Shown: piece after piece, positions 45,410 to 56,420 of the stretch
Layout: every line of letters starts with the position of its first letter
Numbering within the stretch: the first letter of the stretch is position 1
From: Fragum whitleyi
Taxonomy: Eukaryota > Mollusca > Bivalvia > Cardiida > Cardiidae
Reading direction: 5' to 3'
NCBI GenBank assembly: GCA_948146395.1
Contig: OX411544.1
Span: 91,574,901-91,638,900 of the forward strand
DNA length: 64,000 bases
Notes under the pieces: generated by a model
Told to the model about the DNA's origin: nothing
Database searches by the model: none
What the model saw: only the letters and a program-made list of their open reading frames with translations
Made by a program: the position numbers and the translations under genes

Positions 45410-45697
45410 TGATTGATTGATTGATTGATTAATTGAGTTTTACGCCGCTTTCAACATGTTTTTTCACTTATATCACGGCGGCTGGAGCACATATCAATGT
45501 ATTCCTGGTATTTCTCACACCAGTACTACTATTACATTCTTTCCTAGCCTCGAGCTGCTATCTCATATTGGTCTACGATTATCAACCCATTGGTGAGAGG
45601 CATATAGTCGGAAAGAATGAGTGCCGCCGTCGGGGATCGAACCCCGGACCTTCAGAATGACAGTCGGACGCGCTACCAACTGCGCTATGACGGTGGC
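45410..45697 (-). mobile_element. SINE, full length, GTC-type head
   Basis: The tail (GATT)n at 45412-45430, body, and reversed head GCCACCGTCATAGCGCAGTT..CGACTGTCATTC..GGGTTCGATCC are all present. TTGTTATGATCCAA (45396-45409) and TTGTTAAGATCCAA (45698-45711) flank it as a 14-bp duplication with one change. Confidence 0.92.
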
Positions 45698-45724
45698 TTG
45701 TTAAGATCCAAATTCTTCTTTTTA

Positions 45725-47095
45725 CATTAGTGAGGGTCGTTCCTTTATATAAAAAAAGTGATAAGACTAGCGTTGGTAATTATCGACCAGTAACTATATT
45801 GAGTGTTATCTCAAAAATATTCGAAAGGGTTGTTTTTGACCAAGTTGAAAATTATCTGAAAGAAAAATACCTATTGTATAATCTTCAATCTTGATTCCGA
45901 AGAGGCTATTCCACAGACACCTGCATCATCCATCTGTCTGACCACATTAGATTTCAAATGGATAAAGGTAACTATGTAGGTATGTCCTACTTGATTTACA
46001 AAAAGCATTCGATACTGTTGATCACTCAATACTTTTGATGAAACTTGAATCATTAGGATTCAGTTCTGACATTATTAATTGGTTTTCTTCATATCTGAAC
46101 GATAGAAAACAGCTTGTTGAAGTAAATAAAGTTCATTCTTCACTTGCTAATATTATATGTGGTGTTCCCCAGGGTTCGATACTTGGTCCACTGTTATTTC
46201 TGATTTATGTTAATGATATGGCTGCTGTGATTAAAAACAAACTTTTTCTTTATGCAGATGATTCTGCTATACTAGTCTCTGGTAAAGATGGGGTGACTGT
46301 GGAAAAGGCATTGTCTGAGGACATTAACCTTGTAAGATCATGACTTATTGACAATAAGCTGTCTTTACATCTTGGTAAAACAGAATGTATTCTTTTTGGT
46401 ACTAAGCAAAAGATTAAATCTAATACAAATATTAATGTAACATGTAATGGTAATCTTATTAATTCAACTTCATCAGTCAAATATTTTGGAGCTACTCTAG
46501 ACCAAAATTTATCCGGTGAATTAATGGCTAGTTCATTACTCAACAAAGCAAACGCACGTCTGAAATTCTTGTATCGTAAAAGCAAATATCTAACATTCCA
46601 AACTAGAAAACTGCTTGTTTCAGCCTTAATTCAATGTCATTTTGATTACGCTTGTGCATCTTGGTATTTTGGTTTAAACAAGAAGTGGACTGATAAGCTC
46701 CAAATCACGCAAAATAAAATGATAAGATTTGTCCTAGAGTGACCTCATAGATCCCAAATTTCAGATATACATTTCAAAACTCTAAAATGGTTGCCCGTTT
46801 CCAAAAGAGTAGAAGAAATTACGCTTTTACATGTGTTCGAAATTAAAAACGGATTAGCACCTGACTATATGAAACAACACTTTGCAGCGCCGGCATCCTT
46901 AAACAGTTATAATACCAGATTTAACAGCAGTGGTTGTTTTGCTGTTAAATCTGGTTTTGCGGTGCCGAAGGTTGGGTCCCATGGGAGAAAGTCGTTTTCT
47001 TACATGGGCTGCAGCCTTTGGAATCGCTAACCAGGCGATATCAAAGCTATTGAGTCACTTTCTAGATTTAAAGCTAGAATTAAAGGGCACTTAAG
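45725..47095 (+). pseudogene. LINE reverse transcriptase (CR1/L2-like), broken
   Basis: RVVPLYKKSDKT..GNYRPV opens the reverse transcriptase fingers; FDTVDHSILL carries the first catalytic Asp; GVPQGSILGPLLFLIYVNDM follows; FLYADDSAI is the active-site YADD box. Downstream come KYLGATLD-like SVKYFGATLD and the C-terminal LIQCHFDYACASWYFGL segment. In-frame stops fall near 45890, 46340, 46740 and 47030, plus one frame change near 45990. The endonuclease and any ORF1 are missing by truncation. Placement in CR1/L2 rather than Rex is a judgement from motif style. Confidence 0.82.
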
Positions 47096-47410
47096 CTAAG
47101 CTTTGCAATACCTATATTCATTTTACTGTGATAAAAATGCTGTGATAAGATGAGTATTTAATAATTACCAAAGTAAATCACCATGTCCCTCTATGTCGGC
47201 CACACCCTTGCATAGGACCGCAATTGAAATAAGAGATAACCTTTCTCTTTTTTGCGTTATCCTAGGTAGGGGTGTGGCAGACATGGTATCTATTTAATAT
47301 CTGTGATCATGTGTTTTATGTTGTTTTATATACTGGCTACACTGTGATCATTTATTTCAATGTACTATGTAATGTCATGTATCTTGTACCTTAATAAAAT
47401 CTATCTATCA
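45725..47410 (+). mobile_element. CR1/L2-like LINE, 5'-truncated
   Basis: It starts inside the reverse transcriptase and runs to a 3' untranslated region ending AATAAAATCTATCTATC, whose (ATCT) tail is typical of target-primed insertions. The 5' end lies just beyond the SINE duplication. Truncated copies are the usual outcome for LINEs. Confidence 0.85.
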
Positions 47411-47592
47411 TTAGCGATAATTTATTGTTTTGTCTTGAAAAATTGGTGGATTTTAATTTCTTGAAAAATAAAAATTACTCAGCCATTTCAATGCCTATGA
47501 ATAATAAGGTCGTGAATAACATAGTTTTGAGAAAACTTGAAAAAATGTGTTCTTTAAAAAGAAGATAGAATTGAAGTGCACAAGTCAAGAAG

Positions 47593-48316
47593 AGCTATTG
47601 TAATCGTCCTATGTCCATCGTAAGTTGTGCGTCTTACGTTGTCCTCGCTTTCTTAGAAAATCTCCTTTACCGGTACGCCAATCCTGATGAAACCTTTGCA
47701 GGTATATTCCTTGGGTCAAGTTATATGAAAGTTGTCAAATCTACCTATTCCACAATTAACTCTGATTGCAACGACAACAGAAAAGGGAAAAAGGAAATAC
47801 TTAAAGATCTTCTTCTCTGAAACTCGAAGTCAGACAGCTTTCATATATGGTATTTGGGATCATCTCGTGGCCCTATTTGGGATCATCTCGTGGCCCTCTA
47901 CCAAGTTTGTTCATATCATGACCCTGGGGTTTTATTTAGGCTCAACCCAGACCCGTTCCATTTTAAAAGAAACAAAGAAAATCAACCAGAAGGTAGACAG
48001 TATTCATATTTGGTATGTAGCATCATCATGTACACCTCTTCCAAGTTAGTTCATATCATGACCCTGATGTAGGCTCCGTTCAGGCGCACCCTGTTCAATT
48101 TGAAGCAATCAGGGAAGTTATTTTAAAAAAAATCTACGAAACCAGAAATGTTAAAAAACCTTCTCTATAACCAGAAGGCTGACTGTGTTCTTATTTTGTA
48201 TGTAAGATCATCTTATGGACCTTAATCAAGCTTGTTCATATAATGCTTCTACGGTCAAATTTTGGCCAAGATGACCCAGGTGAGCTATATAAGACTATCA
48301 TGATCCTCTTGTTTTT
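47593..48316 (+). repeat. AGCTCACTTGAGCC-type tandem repeat, diverged
   Basis: GTCCATCGTAAGTTGTGCGTC head, units with CATATCATGACCCTG and CTTCTCTGAAACTCGAAGTC, and the end GGTGAGCTATATAAGACTATCATGATCCTCTTGT. A short tandem GGGATCATCTCGTGGCCCT duplicates at 47859-47897. Confidence 0.6.
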
Positions 48317-48389
48317 TTTTTATTTTCATTCAATGAGTCGGTCCTAGAATGGATCATTTCACAAAGTCAATGTTAGCAAAAGTTTCTCG

Positions 48390-48922
48390 GTAGGTTTTAT
48401 TAAACAAGGGGCCCAAGAGGATCGTTTTCACTCCACTGGCACTTAATGCCTTGCATATTTTTTTTATTAATTAATAAATTACATTCAAAATATTCAGCTA
48501 AGACATAAGCTTTTTGTAAAAAAAATAATTTTCTAAGGCTAATGAAGGTGATTGCATGAAATTTAAAAAATCTCATATTAACAAACAAGTAACACGAAAG
48601 TATTTTTTTCCATGACGCAAATATTTTTTGCATCAAATTTATTTGAAAGAAGAAGAAATTTTCTTCTTTAATGCTTTTCGGTAGTTTATCGAGAAATAAT
48701 GGTAGATAATCACTTGTTAATCTCACTGCAAACGCAGTGAAATTTTCAAAACCTTATACCCTGTTTTTTGTGCATTGCATCCTTTCTGACGTCATCTATG
48801 CGGGGCAAAATAAGTGACGTCACAATGAACATCGCATAACAATCACGTGCAAAACGACGCGCTTTACGAAAATATTTCCTAGAAAATCAAATTTTGTCTC
48901 ATTTTTGCAAAAAAGAAATAGA
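48390..48922. other. Repeat-derived spacer, no gene
   Basis: A 108-codon minus frame at 48400-48726 has no recognisable domain. TTTAATGCTTTTCGGT..TTTATCGAGAAATAA near 48668 matches the sequence next to the foldback at 2220-2250. Two TGACGTCA-like sites lie at about 48790 and 48816. Confidence 0.45.
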
Positions 48923-49080
48923 ATAATCGTTTGGTTTCGAGTAAGATCGATTAATATTTCATTTCGTGAACACCAAAAGCTATATTTTCACTCGTGGCTC
49001 TGCCACTCGTGAAAATACAGCTTTTGTTGTTCACTCAATGAAACATAAATCTATCGTACACTGAAACAAACAATTATCCT
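48923..49080. repeat. Foldback element (TCGTTTG...), copy B
   Basis: TCGTTTGGTTTCGAGTAAGA and TTAATATTTCATTTCGTGAA on the left; TTCACTCAATGAAACATAAA and TACACTGAAACAAACAATTA on the right. Inner arms AGCTATATTTTCACTCGTGG and CCACTCGTGAAAATACAGCT add a second perfect stem absent from copy A. Confidence 0.72.
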
Positions 49081-49099
49081 CTATATATTTCGCCATAGG

Positions 49100-49693
49100 G
49101 TTCAATTTTTAGCTGACTCGACGGCAACAATGTTTTCATCAATCTTGATTTCAGGAAGAAATCTCAGAAAGCTTATCAGTACCTAAGAAAATATTTCTTT
49201 ATATTCTGCCATATTGTAACTTGGGGCCACTTTTGGTGACGCAACTAACAAGGGAATCAGAGTGCAGCGCAGATTGAATGATTGGTTCTGAAAATGCGTG
49301 CCACAAGCATTATTCTTTCGGAGTTTGATTAAGATCTGACCAGTGGTAACCAAGAAGAAGACTTCAAATTTCTCATTTTAACGATATGGGATATTTGGGA
49401 ATGCTCTTTCAGATTCCTTCATTAAAATGGGCTATTTCTTGATGACTTGGGAACCCATAGCACTCAAGTTATCAACCATGTCAAGCTTGAATGAAGGATT
49501 TTGAAAGAACATCTCCTAAGCATCATTTATGTGAAGTTTAGTTGAATTCTGCCTAGTAGTTTAAGAAATGAATGTTTTAATATTCAACACAGTACGGCCC
49601 TTTTTATATGGCTTGTCAGTCCGTAGTAGAAAAGTTACCGACCCAATCATGATTAAACGCATGAAACAGAGCATGTTCCAGGCGTCATTCCTA
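49100..49693 (-). repeat. Tandem-unit repeat, portion left of the Gypsy element
   Basis: Units with GAATGCTCTTTCAGATTCCT and TTGAATGAAGGATTTTGAAAG continue, after removal of the Gypsy and LINE insertions, into 56032-56068 and 62085-62355. The minus-strand head reads AAGCTCCACTTGACGAGGTCC at about 62355. Confidence 0.55.
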
Positions 49694-50234
49694 TGTTACG
49701 TGCCAATGTAACACGAACAAAGAAGCCAGCAACAAACTTCACAATTAACAATATTTATTGACAATAGTTACAGAATTATTGACAATATGAAATTAATACA
49801 AAAACAAATTACAATACCTTGAATGTTTAATCCTAAAGTTTTTAATTTTAGATCCAATTTATTTAAGTTCCTGGTCCACAAATAATAAGTCCAATAATAT
49901 CCGAATTTAAAATTAAACACGCTTTTAAACACTCTTTTAAGATAACAAGAAATCCCCTTTTAGTTTAACACAGTACTACTAAATGAAACCATAAGTCTAA
50001 ATCAAGTGAACCAAGAATGCTGTAGGAACCCCTTTATATAATACTATAGAACAATCTGGAATAGCATAGAACATAAGAATACTCTAGAGCCTGAATCACC
50101 TTCCAAAATGCCTTTCTAGAAAGATCTAAAATCTTTTACCTATTTACCTATTAGTATCAAGAGATAGGAAAATTCCCAGTCTAAAAATAGACACGGTAAA
50201 TACCATTAGGTTTATTTATAGTTTATATATAACA
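49694..50234 (-). repeat. 3' LTR of Gypsy element
   Basis: 541 bp. On the minus strand it starts TGTTATATATAAAC and ends GGCACGTAACA. It differs from the 5' LTR by one 2-bp indel (AATATTTATT against AATTTATT) and about three substitutions, by eye. Confidence 0.95.
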
Positions 50235-50245
50235 CTTTCCCCCTT
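50235..50245 (-). other. Polypurine tract of Gypsy element
   Basis: AAGGGGGAAAG abuts the 3' LTR exactly, where plus-strand DNA synthesis is primed. Confidence 0.85.
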
Positions 50246-50300
50246 GAAAGAAAAAAGAAAGGTTTATGAAATAAATCTTTCTTTTTGCAATCTCATTAGC

Positions 50301-50575
50301 TTGTTGATTGAATGGGGTTTTACGCCGCTTTCAACATTATTTCAGTTATATCGCGGCGGCCGGAGCACCTAACAATGGATTCCTGGTATTTCTTTCACCT
50401 GTACTACCATTACACCCTTTCCTAGCCTCCGACTGCTATTTCACATAGGTTTACGATTATCTACCCATTGGTGAAAGACAAACGTCGGAAAGGATATTAG
50501 CCGCCACCGGGGATCGAACCCACGACTTCCAGATTGGAAGTCTTATGCCTAACCAACTGCGCTATGGTGGCGGCC
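50301..50575 (-). mobile_element. SINE, full length, TCC-type head, inside Gypsy
   Basis: Tail at left, head at right (reversed GCCGCCACCATAGCGCAGTT, GACTTCCAATCT). GCAATCTCATTAGC at 50287-50300 and 50576-50589 is an exact 14-bp duplication. Being inside a young LTR element and little diverged, it is one of the youngest insertions in the window. Confidence 0.96.
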
Positions 50576-50796
50576 GCAATCTCATTAGCAAATACAATGA
50601 TAATATACATAACATAATTGATAATATCATGATTCGTTGAAACATTTTAGCACATCTTGCATGAAAATACAAACAATTTCACCAAAAGAATTGAAAAAGA
50701 GTAAAATATGCAAACATACATACATATATACAAAAAATATAGTGAAATGTAACTGTTCAATTCAATGTTTTATTAAAGATAAGACAATTCAAAATT

Positions 50797-51692
50797 TTAG
50801 ACTCTTGACAGAGCATCTGGTATAATGTTGTCTTTTCCTTTAATGTGTCTTACATCAAGATCAAATTCTTGAAGTGACAAACTCCACCTCAATAATCTTT
50901 GATTCTTACTCTTAAGTTTGTGTAGAAAACTTAAGGGATGTGATCACTGAATACAACTATAGGAGAAGTTGCAGATGTTAAATAAACTTCAAAATGTTGG
51001 ATTGCTAAAATCAAAGCAAGACATTCTTTTTCAATGGTGGAGTAGTTTTTCTGATGTTTGTTTAATTTTTTAGAAAAATAACAAACTGGATGACCAATAC
51101 CGTCATCGTCTTCTTGCAAAAGAACAGCACCAATACCCACATCACTTGCATCAACAGCTAATTTGAAACATTTGTCAAAATCAGGCGCTAAAAGAACTGG
51201 TGTGCTCTTTAGTATGGCTTTTAAGCGATCAAAGGCAACTTGACAGTTATCATTCCATTTGAACTTAACATTTTTCTTTAATAAATTTGTTAAAGGTTCA
51301 GCTATTAAAGAAAACTTCTTACAAAACTTTCTATAGTAGCCAGCCATACCAAGAAATCGCATCAGTTGCTTTTTAGTAGCAGGCACAGGAAACTCAGAGA
51401 TAGCATTGACCTTAGATTCTAAAGGTTTAACTTGACTCTGTCCCACAAGATGTCCTAAAAAAGTAACAGTAGCATGACAAAATTCTGTTTTTCCCAGATT
51501 AATAGTCAATTTTGCATCACTGAGACGGTCGAAGAATTGTTTGATTCTTTGAATATGGTCACTCCATATGTCTGTGTAGATGATGACGTCATCAATGTAT
51601 GCGTCGCAGCCATCTAAGCCAGCTATAACCATATTTACAAGCCGCTGAAACGTGGCAGGAGAATTTTTCATCCCAAACGGCATAACTTTGTA
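50797..51692 (-). pseudogene. Gypsy pol: rest of reverse transcriptase and RNase H
   Basis: The same frame resumes directly after the stop. YKVMPFGMKNSPATFQ, then the YIDD catalytic box (AYIDDVIIYTD), FLGHLV and the thumb segment RFLGMAGYYRKF. RNase H: LAVDASDVGIGAVLLQ with Asp, TIEKECLA with Glu, VVFSDH with Asp. After SDHIP a single-base loss in CCCTTAAG throws the frame off at about 50932. The last 45 residues, including LLRWSL, FDLDVRHIKGK and PDALSRV, lie in another frame, ending at TAA 50797-50799. No integrase follows, confirming the order. Confidence 0.92.
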
Positions 51693-51695
51693 CTA

Positions 51696-54041
51696 GTACA
51701 GACCAGTTGGAGTAGCAAATGCTGATACTTCTTTAACCCTATCAGTGAGCGGAACTTGCCAGAATCCTTTGAGAAGGTCAAATTTGGTGACATATTTAGA
51801 ATTACCGACTTTGTCGATACAGTCATCAATTCTTGGTATTGGAAAAGAGTCAGTTTTTGTCACTGAGTTCACTTTTCGATAGTCAGTACACATTCTGTAT
51901 GTTCCATTTGGCTTTGGAACTAATATACATGGTGAACTGTAATTACTTTGGCGGGGTTCAATAAAATCATTCTCCAATAAGTAATTCACTTCATCTTGAA
52001 GGGCTTTTTGTTTCATTGGATTCATTCTATAAGGATGTTGTTTTATTGGTTGAGAATCTTCCACAATGACATCATATATTTTATCAGTTCTTGTTGGGAT
52101 GTCAGGAAACAAATGTTTATATTCATTAATCAACTGTTTCAGCTCTTCTCGTTGAGATGGCTCCAAATGTGAAAGTTTGTCATCAAGATTCTTTAGTATT
52201 TCAGAGTTCTCAAGTTTAGGTGGACCAGGAACAGATTTTTCACTAAAGTCTAAACTAACTTCTGATTCAATCACATTTGATTCTTGTGGGACAGTGTTTA
52301 CAACTGTAATTGGTTTTGAAATAGAGCTATCTCTGTCAAAATACTTTTTTAACATATTCACATGACACATCTGTTTATTTTTACGCCTTCCAGGAGTATT
52401 GATAATATAATTCAAATCACTTGTTTTCTTATCAATAGTATATGGGCCATAATATCTTGCCTGTAAGGGTCGGCCAGGTATTGGCAAAAGAGCAAGGACT
52501 TTATCACCTGGTTCAAATTTCTTATCAACACTATGCTTGTCATATCTTGCCTTCATTTTACTCTGAGATGATTTAAGATTTGACCTAGCAACCTCACATG
52601 CCCTAGACAGTTTATTTCTAAAGTCAGAAACATACTGTAACAAGTTCAAGGGTGTTTCATCAGCAAGACATTTCTCTTTTAAGAGTGTTAATGGCCCACG
52701 AACAGAATGACCAAAAACTAACTCAAAGGGACTAAAGCCAAGAGATTCTTGAACAGATTCTCTGACTGCAAATAATAGCAAATGAATACCTTCATCCCAA
52801 TTTTTCTCAGTATCGAAACAATATGACCTAATCATATTCTTTAGGGTCTGATGAAATCTTTCTAAAGCACCTTGACTTTCAGGATGATAAGCAGATGGCC
52901 GATATTGCTTGATACCTAATTCATGCATAACCTGTTGGAATATGCCTGACATGAAGTTTGATCCTTGATCAGACTGAACTGATTTTGGAAGGCCAACAAA
53001 AGTAAAGAATTTGACAAGAGCCTTAATGATTGACCTTGCCTTAATGTTTCTTAAAGGAATTGCTTCAGGGATGCGAGTAGAAGCACACATAATTGTCAAC
53101 AAATATTCAGAACCTGACTTAGTTTTTGGTAAAGGACCAACGCAGTCTATTATTATTCGACTGAAAGATTCATCAAAAGCTGGAATGGGTTGTAACCTTG
53201 CTTTTGGAATAACTTGGTTAGGTTTCCCTACCATTTGACAAGTGTGGCAACTTTTACAATATTTGGAAACGTCCGATTTAAGTCCAGGCCAAAAGAAATG
53301 AGCCATAATCTTGTGATAAGTCTTGTTTACACCTAAATGACCAGACATTGGACTTTCATGGGCTATACTAAGTATTTCATGGCGATATGACTTTGGAACA
53401 ACAATTTGGTGATAAACAGCCCAATCATCAGCTGGGACATCAAATGGTCGCCATTTTCTCATCAGAATACCATTCTTTTTATAGTAACAAACAGGATTCT
53501 GAGACATTTCTTTTTCGGGTAATGCCCTATCAATCAACTTTGAAATCTCAGGGTCATTTTGCTGTTCGTGGATTAACTGTGACTTTGAATGCATTTCATG
53601 ACCTTGGTCATTTGACCTTGGAGATGACTGACAAAGTTTTGACGAGTCTGTCTGAGTATCAGGCAGACTAAGATTAAAAGACTTTATAATCTCGTCATTG
53701 ACATATTGACCAGCTTTTTTAGCCATACCCCGAGTTACTGCACATGACGGGTACAAATCAGGTATTTCCTGCAAAATAGGATCATCTGTTTGACCTACAT
53801 TAGGTGTGTCAGTTACAAGAGGATAAACAACAACCTTATCTCCAGCTAAGTCATTGCCTAGCAATAAATGTACACCTTTAAATGGTAAAGAATGTTTCAC
53901 ACCAACAACCACAGAACCAGTAACCAAATCTGAGGACAAATTAACCTTATGAAGAGGAACATTAATAACACCACACTCTACACCCTGAATAAGGACACTA
54001 GTACCAGACGAAGTCTTCTCAGAAAAAGGCAGAACATCTGC
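51696..54041 (-). pseudogene. Gypsy pol: protease end, integrase, first part of RT
   Basis: One frame continues past the protease stop. Protease C-terminus: HLLLGNDLAGD (numbering from Met at 53939, residues 24-34). Integrase zinc finger His194, His201, Cys231, Cys234; catalytic Asp265, Asp324 and Glu360, giving a D-D35-E core; GPY module at 498-500 (YYGPYTID). A linker of about 90 residues then leads to reverse transcriptase: VEDSQPIKQHPYR, NYSSPCILVPKPNG, YRKVNSVT, and the first catalytic Asp721 in FDLLKGFWQVP. It ends at an in-frame TAG at 51693-51695 after TPTGLY, where other Gypsy elements have a polar residue. The integrase here appears intact. Confidence 0.93.
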
Positions 54042-54044
54042 TTA

Positions 54045-55299
54045 AATAAGAGATTGAGAAGCTCCTGTGTCTCTTAAGATTTTAATAGGGGTAGGTGGGC
54101 TCATATCACCTGAAAGTGATACAAAACCATCCAACATGAACGGTTCAAAAATCTTCATACAGGAATCAGAATTTCGTTCTGCATTAACAATTGAATTTAA
54201 CTCAAAAGAAGGCTGTGATTTAGGCTGAAGGCTGGTGGGCCCTGTAGGTTTGGCTGCACTCAGTTCCTTCTTCCTTTTTAATCTAAAACATTCTGAAATA
54301 AGGTGACCTGATTTTTTACAAAAAGTACAATGTACTCGAGATAAGGGATTTTGAACATTGGTTTCACCAGTAGACTTTGGTTTAGGTGAATTCGATTGAC
54401 TAGACATGCTAGATGAATCACCAGACATAGTTTTATTTTGGGGATGTGAGGACGCCTGTTTTGCTTTATTAAAGAAAGAATTTTTGTGTGTAAGGTAGTA
54501 ATCATCAGCTAAACGAGCTGCTTCATGTATAGTTTCAACATTTTTTTCATCTAAATGTGACTTAATGTCAGATTGAATGCAATTTTTGAATTGTTCAATT
54601 AATATAAGTTGTCTAAGATTATCATAATTTTGGTCTATTTTCTTAGAATAATTTTTCTTCGTTTCTTGCAAATTCAACGTGAGTCTGGCCAGATTCTTTT
54701 CCACAACTTCTAAATTGTTGTCTGTATGCTTCTGGAACCAGCTCATAACCTTTGAGAATGAGTTCTTTTACAATATCATAATCATTACTTTGTTCTGTTC
54801 TAAGTTGCGAATAAATATTGCGAGCTTTTCCTAATAAGACACTTTGAAGAAGTAAGGTCCAGTGCTCTTTTGGCCATTTCAAGTTATTTGCAACTTTTTC
54901 AAAATGTTCGAAATATGTATCAACTTCATTTTCTTGAAATTGAGGAACAAGCCTAAAATGTTTTGTTACATCAAAATGGTCATTATAGATATATCTGGGC
55001 TGATTTACTCTATCTTGTATTTCTAATTCTTTCTCCCTTTGTTGAAGTTTCAACAGTTCAAGCTCTCTTGAGCTTGAAACTGATGGAACATCAACAATGA
55101 GAGACAGAGCCTTTTCATCAAAAATGTCCTCATCAACAAAATATTGAACCAAAATATTCTTAATTTCATGCTTTCGCAATGAGGACTTGACTTCTTTTAA
55201 TTCATAATGCTTGGCAAGATTGAGCAAATCAGGCTTTTTACCAAAATTCAATAACTCCACGGAAGGTTCGTGCGTAAATTTTTCTAAGTCAAAAGACAT
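54045..55299 (-). pseudogene. Gypsy gag and start of protease, frameshifted
   Basis: Starts MSFDLEKFTHEPSVELLNFG at 55299, 168 nt into the leader. The first frame ends at 54643; a second, one base out of register, is open from before 54746. The conserved GQTHVEFA segment lies in the first frame and LRQLILIEQFKNC in the next, so a 1-nt indel falls at about 54650-54690. A CCHC knuckle C-x2-C-x4-H-x4-C (CTFCKKSGHLISEC) binds nucleic acid. The protease active site DTGAS follows near the end. A TAA stop lies at 54042-54044, three residues past the DTGASQ motif. No frameshift slippery site was evident, so mutation is likelier than programmed shifting. Confidence 0.88.
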
Positions 55300-55467
55300 G
55301 GTAGCTTGTTGCTGTATTCAAATAAGAATGTAAGATTTCGATAATTAATAGTGAAAGTGCACTCTAGATTTATCAAAATTGAAATATGAAATTAATTTCT
55401 TAAATAATTTTGAACAGCAGATTTAAATAAAGAACTTGTTTGATTTGTTTTGTTTTGTTTGTTTGTC

Positions 55468-55485
55468 TTATGTTCGTATCCCCCA
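55468..55485 (-). other. Primer-binding site of Gypsy element
   Basis: Three bases after the 5' LTR the minus strand reads TGGGGGATACGAACATAA. Starting TGG fits the CCA end of a tRNA. The complement holds TTCGTATC, like a T-loop. Which tRNA is not known. Confidence 0.7.
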
Positions 55486-55488
55486 ATT

Positions 55489-56027
55489 TGTTACGTGCCA
55501 ATGTAACACGAACAAAGAAGCCAGCAACAAACTTTACAATTAACAATTTATTGACAATAGTTACAGAATTATTGACAATATGAAATTAATACAAAAACAA
55601 ATTACAATACCTTGAATGTTTAATCCTAAAGTTTTTAATTTTAGATCCAATTTATTTAAGTTCCTGGTCCACAAATAATAAGTCCAATAATATCCGAATT
55701 TAAAATTAAACACGCTTTTAAACACTCTTTTAAGATAACAAGAAATCCCCTTTTAGTTTAACACAGTACTACTAAATGAAACCATAAGTCTAAATCAAGT
55801 GAACCAAGAATGCTGTAGGAACCCCTTTATATAATACTATAGAACAATCTGGAATAGCATAGAACATAAGAATACTCTAGAGCCTGAATCACCTTCCAAA
55901 ATGCCTTTCTAGAAAGGTCTAAAATCTTTTACCTATTTACCTATTAGTATCAAGAGATAGGAAAATTCCCAGTCTAAAAATAGACACGGTAAATACCATT
56001 AGGTTTATTTATAGTTAATATATAACA
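55489..56027 (-). repeat. 5' LTR of Gypsy element
   Basis: 539 bp, starting TGTTATATATTAAC on the minus strand. Promoter and polyadenylation signals of the element should lie here. ATTATATAAAGG on the minus strand near 55825 is a candidate TATA box. Confidence 0.95.
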
Positions 56028-56031
56028 CCTA

Positions 56032-56068
56032 TAAAGGTAGTTTAATTCTACGCTGTAGCTTCAGAGAA
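56032..56068. other. Sliver of older repeat between Gypsy and LINE
   Basis: 37 bases of pre-insertion sequence, ending with one copy of the LINE target duplication GCTGTAGCTTCAGAGAA. Confidence 0.8.
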
Positions 56069-56420
56069 TGAATGAATGAATATTGCTTTACGGCCCGTCG
56101 ACTACTAAGATCATGTTGGGCGCAAACACTCATGTATAAAACTGGAATAATCCGACTTGAGCACGAAAGCACATGGACTCTCCCCAGATCAGGAGAACGG
56201 CCCATGTGCGAGTCCACCCGACCGGAATATTAAAAAAAGTGATCATTTAGGCGTGTTCTAAAATTCAAATTAACTACGTTATAAAACAAATCAATGTAAA
56301 CTAATAAATCCAAAAGAATGTTCCAATTATAAAAGAAATAATAACCAAAAAAGCTATTGAAAACGGTAAAATTGTATAGAACATTTTAAAAATAGAAGAA
56401 ACGGTCAATAGAACCTAAAA

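Larger units (their letters stand above)
49694..56027 (-). mobile_element. Gmr1-like Ty3/Gypsy LTR retrotransposon (INT before RT)
   Basis: 6334 bp including a later 275-bp SINE with its 14-bp duplication. Two LTRs, TG..CA ends, CCTA duplicated at 49690-49693 and 56028-56031, primer-binding and polypurine sites, and gag, protease, integrase, reverse transcriptase and RNase H in that order. Integrase ahead of reverse transcriptase is copia-like, while the sequence motifs (CCHC knuckle, HHCC finger, GPY/F module, FDLLKGFWQ) are Gypsy. Elements with this plan are called Gmr1-like, after the cod element. Four disabling changes were found, but the LTRs are about 99% identical. Confidence 0.95.

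Noticed and set aside
48400..48726. 108-codon minus-strand frame rich in Phe and Lys
   Set aside because: Low-complexity composition in a repeat-derived region; no domain or signal.
54278..54505. Alternative frame within Gypsy gag
   Set aside because: Out of register with the zinc-knuckle frame; a shadow of gag.
54643..54746. Programmed frameshift in Gypsy gag
   Set aside because: The shift falls inside one conserved gag domain rather than at a gag-pol border, and no slippery heptamer stood out. Mutation is more likely.
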